Assembly: GCA_026120185.1 (NCBI GenBank)
Contig: JANUWF010001726.1
Location: 206,501 to 270,500, forward strand
Direction: 5' to 3'
Source of the DNA: Voacanga thouarsii
Lineage: Eukaryota; Streptophyta; Magnoliopsida; Gentianales; Apocynaceae
DNA: 64,000 nucleotides
Position 1 is the stretch's first letter. Each line of letters opens with the position of its first letter. This document shows positions 55,881-64,000 of this stretch, piece by piece. The notes under the pieces are model-generated. The model saw only the letters and a list, made by a program, of their open reading frames with translations, searched no databases and was not told the DNA's origin. Made by a program: the position numbers and the translations under genes.

Positions 55881-57009
55881 TTTTTTTTTTTTTTTTGCTG
55901 GGGGTTGGGATGGGGGGAGTGGGGATGTACAGTTTACAAAACCTGGTATGTTCAAAAGAATCAATTTTTTTAAAGAATTGGAAACTTGAGAATGTACCCT
56001 ATTCAAATTAATTTTCATTCTTAAATATCATAAAAAGAATATTATTTGCTCATAAATCATTATATTTTTCTATTTCTCTTTATACTTTTTTAAAAAAATA
56101 AATTCATTCTTATTTTGGAAATTGTAAATCTAATTAATGCAATTTAATTCATTAACCTTGTGAATTTCTGAGTCAGGATGAAAACTTATAGAAATCTAAT
56201 GCAAGAGATTGAATCCCAAATCAAAATCACTTACATTTTAGAAATATAAATTATTTTATATATTTTCATTTCTAAAAAACTATTATATATTCATAATATA
56301 TCATTTTTTTATTTTAAATTCTATCTAACTCTATATATTTAATATTTTTATTATATTATCACAAACTCAATTTAAATAAATTACAATCTACTCACACTTT
56401 GATTACAATTTTTTTATAAGAATTTATTTTAACTGTTGATTCTTTTGGAACGAAAATTAATGAGAGGAAGGGCAATTATTGTAGGATAGGCGCAAAAGAC
56501 AATAATGTCTACTCTGTCAGTTTTGTAGTAGTGGTTGTGGAGATTTTATAGAACAAAACTTATGCCCCTCTCCGACGGCGACATTTTAGTGTTAGGACAT
56601 TATTTCTCCATTACATCTGCCATACATGGTGGTCGTGGAGAATTCGTAAAAGGGGAAATGAATATGCAACATCTTTCTCATTATTTTTCCTTCTAGGATT
56701 TAGTGGTTAAATTTTTTTTATTGGTAAGTTTAGTTTTTAATTTTTAATTTTTAATTTTTTTATCCTTCTTTTTTTCAAGTAATTTGGTCCTTCTATCCGC
56801 TATGTGATGGTCAACACAAAGTCAATGTTTATTTTTAAGGACTAAACTTGCTAATTAAAAAATTTAAGAATTAAATCTACCAATTTGTTTATGTATATAT
56901 GATAATGAATTGTAACTTAAAAATAAAATCTATTACTTAATACATAATATTTTTAAGTAATTAAATATTATCTTTGTATGAATTTATATATATGTTTATT
57001 GGTATATTG

Positions 57010-58257
57010 ATACAACAACAATAACAAATTAAATCTTAGTCCTAAGAAATTTGGGATCGACTATATGAACCAATATCAGGTTATGTGTGGTCATCTACAT
57101 GAATCCTCTCTCTCCACTTCCTTTTATCGACCGTCATACTTTCATCCAAATCTAATAAAGACATATCTTTTCTAATCACCTCTATTCATGTCGTTTTAAG
57201 CCTGCATCTACTTTTGTCTAACATATCCTGTCTTCTTCTCTCAATCCTCATAACAGGAATATCCTTCGGTCTTCTCTATATATGTCCAAACTAACGCAAG
57301 AGGCTTTCTCTCATCTTCTCCTCAATAGATGCCACTCCCATATTTTCTCTAATGGTCTCATTTATGACTATATCATTTTTAGTATACCCACATATCCATC
57401 CTAACATATGCATTTTGGCTACTTTCATTTTGTTAATATGACACATTTTAACTGCCCAACATTTCATACTATATAACAAAACAGATCTTATGGCTGTTCT
57501 ATAGAACTTTCTCTTTAGGCTCAATGGTATATTACGATCATATAGAATACCAGTCGCACTCCTCCAATTCAACCAACCCTCTGTAACTCGATGTGAAACA
57601 TTGCCATCGAGCTCTCTGTCTTTTCTGAATAATAGATCCTAGATATCGAAAGCAATCACCTACCGGTATATTTCTACCATCCAAAGTTACACTCTGAGCT
57701 ATATTTTTGCTACTAGTAATTTGCATTCCATATACTCCGTTTTACTTCTACTAATTCTAAAGCCCTCTGGATTCCAATGTTTGTCTCCACAATTCCAATT
57801 CAGCATTTACATCGGCTCTGGTCTCATCAATTAATACAATATTATCAGCAAACAACATACACCATGGCATATCCTCCTATATAGTGCAATTCAACTCATC
57901 CATAACGGCCGCAAAGAGAAAAGGGCTAAGCGCTAATCCTTGATGCACCCCGATAGTAATAGAAATCTTTATAGTCACCTCGGCGTAACTCCTTACACTT
58001 GTGCATGCTCCCTCATACATATCTTTAATGAGAGTAATATACTTTAGTGATACACATTTCTTGGCCCTTAGCCTCTATTCAATCACTCTCTCCCAAAACT
58101 TCATGGTATGACTCATGAGTTTAATGTTACAGCAACTAGCACAATTTTAAACATCCCATTTATTCTTGTATATAGGAATTATAGTACTCTTCCTCCACTA
58201 TGTAGGCATTTTATTAACTCTATATATCTTATTGAACAGACTTGTCAACTATGCAAT
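57010..58257 (-). pseudogene. LINE (non-LTR) reverse transcriptase, 3' part
   Basis: On the minus strand it enters with LTSLFNKIYRVNKMP, followed by KSTIIPIYKNKWDV, ASCCNIKLMSHTMKFWERVIE and IGVHQGLALSPFLFA. The catalytic motif region reads [14 protein letters not shown] (ADD has become ADN). Later come GDCFRYLGSIIQK, IPLSLKRKFYRTAIR, YSMKCWAVKMCHINKMKVAK and ENMGVASIEEKMRESLLR. The 3' end has TTGTTATTGTTGTTGTA, a usual plant LINE tail. Numerous stops and frameshifts occur. The upstream part is cut at 58,258 by the right-hand copia LTR. Confidence 0.88.
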
Positions 58258-59789
58258 TGTTAAGGATATTCCCTAGAGTCAATTTGTACTTATACTATTG
58301 TCGTTATGTTTTATATAATAATATGTGGTTTTCCTTTCCATGAATAGTGCATTTTATTTTGTGGTCATCAAATACGTGACTTGATAGTAAAACCCAGCAA
58401 TGAATACAATGACTATTATAAAACTATCTCTAATCGATTATTATTATCAGAACATTAATAAATTAAGATTAGTATGTTTGTGACTTGATAGCTATGTTTT
58501 ACTGGTCATGGATATTTGTGATATCAAGTCAAAATATAAATAAATGTTAAAGAACATTGTATTGGACATGACCCACTGTGAGAGTACTTCATGGAATATG
58601 TCATAAGTACTTTCTAGCCATAATGATATTAAAAGTCCTTTGACCTAAATTCATCATAGTTTCCTACTTGATAAGTTCTATATTTTGACGTTGTCTAAAG
58701 TGGTCTTTAACCAGATAATAAATTAGATTACTGTTGGATATAGAATAAATCAAGGAGAGGAATATGATTGATAGTGAAGGAATTTGTCCCTCACAATTAT
58801 GGGAGAGATATCCATGAGCCCCTTGATAAGTTAGACTGTTAAAATGCATCGCTGTACTCAAATATATCAACCTAAGATATTGATATCATTTGTTTGAACA
58901 GTCTACTATGAAATCAAGAAATAATTGATTAATCTTAATAACGACGACATGCTCCGTGCCTTATACTTAATCTAGATATCGTGTGAAAAAAGGACTAAAT
59001 ATAAAATTGTGATTTGGTTCAAAGAAATCACTGATCTTCATTTAAGCTGGATAGTTATAATGTTTTGCTAGAAACCGCTTATAACTTGTGGGCCATTTAA
59101 CTATGATTTAGGCACACTGCCAGTATTAAATGAACCTATAGGGTCACACAATAAGCGAACTTGTTAGGTTATTTTTCTAGTAACTAGATTCGATGAATCT
59201 AGAAATATGTCTAAGTTAATCGAATTTAGAAAATTCACTAGATACAATAAATTTGGAAATATGTCCACATTCAATGTATTTAGACAATGTCAAGATTATA
59301 AGAATTTGGCTCGATAAATTAATTAGTTAAATTACTGAGGTAATGACAGAATCTTATCATATTAGTTTTAATTTAATTTGAATTTAAATTAAAATATGAT
59401 AAAATATTATCAGAATTGGACTCTAAGAGGTTTGGAAATTTTTTAAGAAAACCCTAATCGTCTTCTCAAGAGCTCTATTATGTTGAAAATATTCGTGCCT
59501 CCATTGATCAGAAAAAAAAAAAAAAAAACCCTCTCAAACCCTAGGCGCTAGCACTCTTGGCGTAACGAGTCAGTTCGCCGTGTGTATCCAATAAAGGACG
59601 TTCGCACACTACAGTATCTGGTGATTGTTCGAGTTGCACGTACAATAATATAATCAAAATCGAAGGATCTCGATTACGCCAAACAAAAAAGGTAATTCTG
59701 TAAACTTTAGATCTTCTTAATCGTTTACTTGGATCCTCGGAAGGGATTCGTGGATGTTTTCCATGTTTAGGAGTTCACGAATCTCAACA
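58258..59789 (+). repeat. Right-edge copia 5' LTR (1.53 kb)
   Basis: It starts TGTTAAGGATATTCCC inside the LINE and ends GAATCTCAACA, two bases before the primer-binding site. The U5 side contains AACCCTCTCAAACCCTAGG. The part from 58,628 to 59,235 is repeated at 63,393-64,000 with constant spacing and high similarity. Confidence 0.85.
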
Positions 59790-59790
59790 G

Positions 59791-59802
59791 TGGTATCAGA
59801 GC
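59791..59802 (+). other. Primer-binding site (initiator Met tRNA)
   Basis: TGGTATCAGAGC lies just after the LTR end. Confidence 0.85.
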
Positions 59803-59862
59803 AACTTGCTAAACGATTAGGTTGAGCCATCTGTGTTAATCGTATTGTTGAATATATGTATG

Positions 59863-59945
<83 letters not shown>
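59863..59945. repeat. (AT)n(GT)n microsatellite in the copia leader
   Basis: About 10 AT units, then about 31 GT units, 60 bp downstream of the primer-binding site. The Val/Cys-rich ORF over it is repeat reading. Confidence 0.92.
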
Positions 59946-59948
<3 letters not shown>

Positions 59949-61289
59949 TTAAATTGTGTATATCAGCATGTTCACATGATTATGATTTTAGAATACTTAG
60001 CATGTAGACTACCTGAATTAGGTTTAATTTGTGCGTCTTAGTTGTCTCATCATACCAGATTATTCGCAGATTATCTGTAAATTGCATGTGTTTTAATATG
60101 ATATGGTATCGTAAGCATGCTATCCGTGGTTCTATATTTGCAAATTGTTTGTATTAATCGGCCATGATAATATGTTATCTGTACGAATATGATTAAAAGG
60201 GAACGTAGATTGTCTGTAATATGAAAGTTTTACGGCGATGGTTATTAAAGGGTCCGAACGTTAATCTAATTAATATTCGGAAATCAAAAGGCGAAATCTC
60301 ATATAATGAGAGAAGGAAAAATCATTTTTCCTTCCGGGGGCACTGCCCCCTTGACCCCTGCCCGCTGACCGGCCAGCAGGACCTCTACCAGGGGCTCTAC
60401 CTCTTGGACCCCGATAGGGGCACTGCTCCTTGGAACCCCGACTAACTGTTCGTTGTGTGTTATTATTAGTGTTTTTTATTATAGTTGTGGATTATTTTGA
60501 ATAGTGCATAGCATGGCCTATTTTATCCCAATATGATTGGCAGGTTACATTTTGGTTGTTTTAAGTTGTAATTTTTAAATCCGCCCTGCGTGTCGTTTTT
60601 TATTATTGTAAAATTGTATTACTTTCCTAGAATAGGAATTATTTTAATTTTACTATCCAATGTAAAGAAGACGGTGGCCTACATTTACAACCAAGGAGGA
60701 GTATGCTTAAGGAGTTCATATACCTAGATTGACCAACTTGATCTTCACTTTGCTCGTGATGATCAACATAAGTTATGGGCCATGCTATGTCACTTTTATT
60801 TATGTCTTGCATGCATATTTGATATGTTTATTCCATGCTTACTACAATCAAATTTTTATTTTAAAAAAATTAAGTGTTAAATGCCTTCCAAAATTAAGCA
60901 CTTGTTATTACTTGGATCATCATATGGTCATTCCTGCCAAAGTAGGATGCTTTTGATTATCTAAGTGAGACAAGATGGAAAATAGTTTTCCATATGTTTG
61001 ATATGGTTTGACTTAACTAGGCTATCAAAATGGTTTTGGGCCTAGGGCATTATATGAGATATTTTTAGCCGGGACATTTGATGCTTATCTCATTTAAAAA
61101 TTTGAGTTTTATTTAATTATAAGATTAAAGCTAAAGCTTACTTATGATCAAAATAAAATATTTATGATTTTTTTTTTTACCCACTACGAAACATCAAAAT
61201 GTTGAAGTTTCAAAAGTTTAAATGCTTTTAGTGGGAGTTTTTCATTAAAGCCTCAAAATTAATAACTTTGCATATTTTGTATGTAGATA
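59946..61289 (+). other. Non-coding leader of the right-edge copia
   Basis: AT-rich except for a GC-rich island at 60,335-60,440 that contains GGGGGCACTGCCCCCTTG and, 75 bases later, GGGGCACTGCTCCTTGG. No domain is found in any frame. The block CCGCCCTGCGTGTCG (60,583) parallels the leader of the nested element. Confidence 0.5.
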
Positions 61290-62150
61290 ATGGCAACAAA
61301 CAGTTGAAATAACTCATTGCGATTTGTGCTTGAGAGAGACAAGCTTAGTGGGACTAACTTTCTTGATTGGGCATGAAACTTAAGAATCATTCTTAAGCAA
61401 GAAAAAAAGCTCTATGTTCTTGAAAATCCTATTCCCCCTACCCCAACAAATAACACCTCAAAAGCTGAAAAAGATGCTTATAGTAAGCACAAAGATGACT
61501 CCAACGATGTTACTTGCCTTATGCTAGCAACCATGAACTCTGAACTTCAAAAATAGTTTGAAGAAGTAGAGGCATATGACATGATTGTGCATCTCAAGGA
61601 AATGTTCCAAGAGCAAGCACGACAAGAGAGATTTGAAACTCGCAAGGCGTTAAATGCATGTAAGATGGTTTCTGGCACCTCGGTAAGTGCTCATATCCTT
61701 AAAATGAAGGGCTATCTTAATCATTTTAATAAGCTTGGTGCTCCCGTTAATCATGACATGGCCACGGATTTGATCTTAGGCTCATTACCTCCTGAGTATG
61801 ACCAGTTTGTCATGAATTTTAACATGCATAATATGGAGAAATCCATCACTAAATTGCATGGGATGCTAAAATAAGTTGAACTGAACATTAAGAAGAATAC
61901 CCCTAATGTTCTAATGGTTCAAAAAGGGAAAGGGAAAGAGAACAATCAAAAGGGCAAAGTCATGGCTAGTAAGGGCAAGGATAAGGCAAAGTCCAAGTTC
62001 AAGCCCAAACCTAAGGCCAAGACACCAAATGAGGGAGCTTGCCACCATTGTGGAGAACAAGGACATTGGTTAAGAAATTGCAAGCTCTATTTGGAAGCAA
62101 AGAAAAAGAAGAACAGTGAGACTGCCGCTTCAGGTATTTATGTTATATAA
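61290..62150 (+). pseudogene. Right-edge copia gag (broken)
   Basis: ATG at 61,290 is followed by a TGA at codon 6. The frame then reads LRFVLERDKLSGTNFLDWA, a stop, and LRIILKQEKKLYVLE. The core (61,581-61,874) has MIVHLKEMFQEQARQERFE and LPPEYDQFVMNF. After a stop at 61,872 comes a Lys-rich region and the intact knuckle CHHCGEQGHWLRNC (about 62,040-62,080). It ends at TAA at 62,148. Confidence 0.87.
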
Positions 62151-63390
62151 ATTAATTTATCTACTTTTGATTCATGGGTATTGGATACCAGTTGTGGATC
62201 TCACATTTGTGTAAATGTACAGAGTCTAAAAAGGAGTAGAACCTTGGCAAAAGGCGAAGCGGACCTACGAGTTGCGAATGGAGCAAAAGTTGCTGCAGTA
62301 GCTATAGGAACTTTTGAATTAATTTTGCCCAGTGGGCTTGTTTTAGAACTGAATGATTGTTTTTATGTTCCTGCTATGAGTAGGAATATTATTTCAGTTT
62401 CTTGTTTGGATTCAGAAGGTTTTGAATTTGTTATTAGGAATAACATTTGCTCTATTAATAAAAACGGAATTTTTTATGAAGATGCCTCATTATCAAATGG
62501 GCTCTATATTCTCAATCTTTGTGGATCTTCAAACAAGTCTATCTATAATATTAATACTAAGAGATTGAAATCCAATGATTTAAATCAAACTTACTTCTGG
62601 CATTGTCGTTTGGGTCATATAAATGAGAAACGCATAACGAGGCTTCATAATGATGGGCTTCTAAATTTGTTTGACTTAGAATCTTACGAAACATGTTATT
62701 CTTGTTTATTAGGCAAAATGACTAAAGCACATTTTAAGAGACAAAATAAAAGGGCAACTAATTTATTGGGCCTAATACATACTGATGTATGTGGACCAAT
62801 GAATTCACATGCTAGAGGAGGATTTCAGCAGATATGGCTACCTATATCTGATGAAACACAAATCTAAATCGTTCCAGAAATTCAAAGAATTTCAAAATGA
62901 AGTACAAAATCAACTTGGCAAAAGTATCAAAACACTTCGATCAGATCGAGGTGGTGAATACTTAAGTCACGAGTTTGACGAACATCTTAAAAATTGTGGA
63001 ATTATCTCCCAATTAACTCCACCTAACACTTCAATGGAATGGTGTATCTGAACGGAGAAATCAGACTTTATTAGATATAGTTCGATCAATGATGAGTCAA
63101 ACTGATATTCCAATCTCCTTTTAGGGTTATGCCCTAGAGACTACTGCATTCATACTAAATCGAGTTCCATCTAAGTCGGTTCAGAAAAGGCCATATGAGA
63201 TATGGACAGGGAGACAACCTAGTTTGTCATTTCTCAAGATTTGGGGTTGTGAAGTTTATGTAAAGCATTTATTATCTGATAAACTTGCACATAAATCAGA
63301 AAAATGCATATTTGTGGGGTACCTTAAAGAAACTAAAAGATATCAATTTTATCTCCCAAAAGAAAATAGAGTAATTGTTGCTTAAAATGG
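62151..63390 (+). pseudogene. Right-edge copia protease and integrase (broken)
   Basis: Protease starts SWVLDTSCGSHICVNV, with DTG changed to DTS, and runs through LVLELNDCFYVPAMSRNIIS. Integrase has WHCRLGHINEKRITRL, CYSCLLGKM and IHTDVCGPMNSHARGGF. Then a short deletion with frameshift removes the YFITF segment. SRYGYLYLMKHKS and RSDRGGEYLSHEFD follow, then a frameshift at about 63,030 in NTS..WNGVSERRNQT, and a TAG at 63,123. It ends in LPKENRVIVA before the deletion junction at about 63,392. Confidence 0.87.
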
Positions 63391-63392
63391 AT

Positions 63393-64000
63393 GTTAAAAG
63401 TCCTTCGACCTAAATTCATCATAGTTTCCTACTTGATAAGTTCTATATTTTGACGTTGTCTAAAGTTGTCTTTAACCAGATAATAAATTAGACTACTATT
63501 GGATATAGAATAAATCAAGGAGAGGAATATGATTGATAGTGAAGGAATTTGTCCCTCACAATTATGGGAGAGATGTCCATGAGCCCCTTGATAAGTTAGA
63601 CTGTTAAAATGCATCGTTGTGCTCAAATATATCAACCTAAGATATTGATATAATTTGTTTGAACAGTCTACTATGAAATCAAGAAATAATTGATTAATCT
63701 TAATAAGGATGACATGCTCAGTGCCTTATGCTTAATCTTGATATCGTGTGACAAAAGAACTAAATATAAAATTGTGGTTTGGTTCAAAGAGATCACTGAT
63801 CTTCATTTAAGCTGGATAGTTATAATGTTTTGCTAGAAACCGCTTATAACTTGTTGGCCATTTAAATATGATTTAGGCACACTGCCAGTGTTAAATGAAC
63901 CTATAGGGTCACACAATAAGTGAACTTGTTAGGTTATTTTTCTAGTAACTAGATTCGATGAATCTGGAAATATGTCTAAGTTAATCGAACTTAGAAAATT
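63393..64000 (+). repeat. Right-edge copia 3' LTR fragment
   Basis: It aligns with 58,628-59,235 at a constant 4,765-bp offset. Its 5' 370 bp are deleted and its 3' part lies beyond the window. Confidence 0.85.

Larger units (their letters stand above)
54291..57009. other. AT-rich intergenic region
   Basis: No gene is seen in 2.7 kb. Contents: an (AT)n tract at 54,653-54,686, the 55-bp inverted repeat at 55,751-55,880, a G-rich run at 55,898-55,924 and many A/T runs. The words GTTGTGGTTGTGGA (about 55,262) and GTAGTGGTTGTGGAG (about 56,527) recur with similar flanks, suggesting a worn duplication of unknown origin. Confidence 0.5.
58258..64000 (+). mobile_element. Right-edge copia element (Ivana/Oryco-like), internally deleted
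   Basis: The 5' LTR is 58,258-59,789, with primer site TGGTATCAGAGC at 59,791-59,802. A long leader, gag and the protease-integrase region follow to about 63,390. Then the sequence jumps straight into LTR sequence equivalent to 58,628. RT, RNase H, the polypurine tract and the first about 370 bp of the 3' LTR are missing. It runs off the window, so its target duplication cannot be checked. Coding sequence is related to the nested element at 22,359-26,292. Confidence 0.85.

Noticed and set aside
59856..60041. Val/Cys repeat peptide
   Set aside because: Translation of the (GT)n microsatellite.
60221..60445. 74-codon ORF with a proline- and leucine-rich end
   Set aside because: It covers the GC-rich leader island of a copia element, with no domain and no conserved counterpart.

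Overview
This window looks like nuclear DNA of a flowering plant, probably a eudicot. The evidence is plant Ty1-copia and Ty3-gypsy retrotransposons of several lineages, a CACTA DNA transposon, a LINE, a CC-NBS-LRR resistance-gene relic and an RWP-RK (RKD) transcription-factor copy with introns. Base composition is AT-rich. I found no intact host gene. Almost every long reading frame is a retroelement fragment with stops or frameshifts. The species cannot be named from the sequence alone.

Positions 1-34,230 are a nested stack. A hAT-like end (1-554, 1,996-2,051) is split by a 1.44-kb solo LTR with a near-perfect target duplication. Next lies an internally deleted Ty3-gypsy element (about 2,052-34,230). 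It is interrupted three times: by a 4.3-kb gypsy-type solo LTR (2,210-6,540), by a decayed Tork-like copia element (7,591-14,878) and by a 17.5-kb Sirevirus-like copia element (16,469-33,997). The Tork-like element carries two intrusions. One is a second copy of the 1.44-kb LTR family. The other is a 2.9-kb patch copied from 5.9 kb upstream. The Sirevirus-like element has an extra ORF in the env position and is itself split by another copia element (19,955-26,634). That inner element has its coding part inverted relative to its ends, leaving a 328-bp palindrome.

Positions 35,037-37,777 (minus) hold a CC-NBS-LRR pseudogene with three frameshifts, one stop and a deleted GLPLA motif. An RNase H-like fragment and a MITE-like inverted repeat follow. 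Positions 39,118-42,269 are a non-autonomous CACTA element with perfect 3-bp target duplications, made mostly of repeated small hairpins.

Positions 42,469-54,285 hold two copia elements of one family in opposite orientation, both with perfect 5-bp target duplications. The minus-strand copy keeps relics of every domain. In the plus-strand copy the zinc knuckle, protease and integrase core are replaced by about 1.65 kb carrying an antisense, intron-containing RKD (RWP-RK) gene copy with its upstream region. This captured gene is the most notable object in the window.

Positions 54,291-64,000 contain AT-rich spacer with a perfect 55-bp inverted repeat, a minus-strand LINE reverse-transcriptase relic (57,010-58,257), and a copia element inserted in that LINE (58,258 to the window end). 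This last element has lost its reverse transcriptase and RNase H by deletion.
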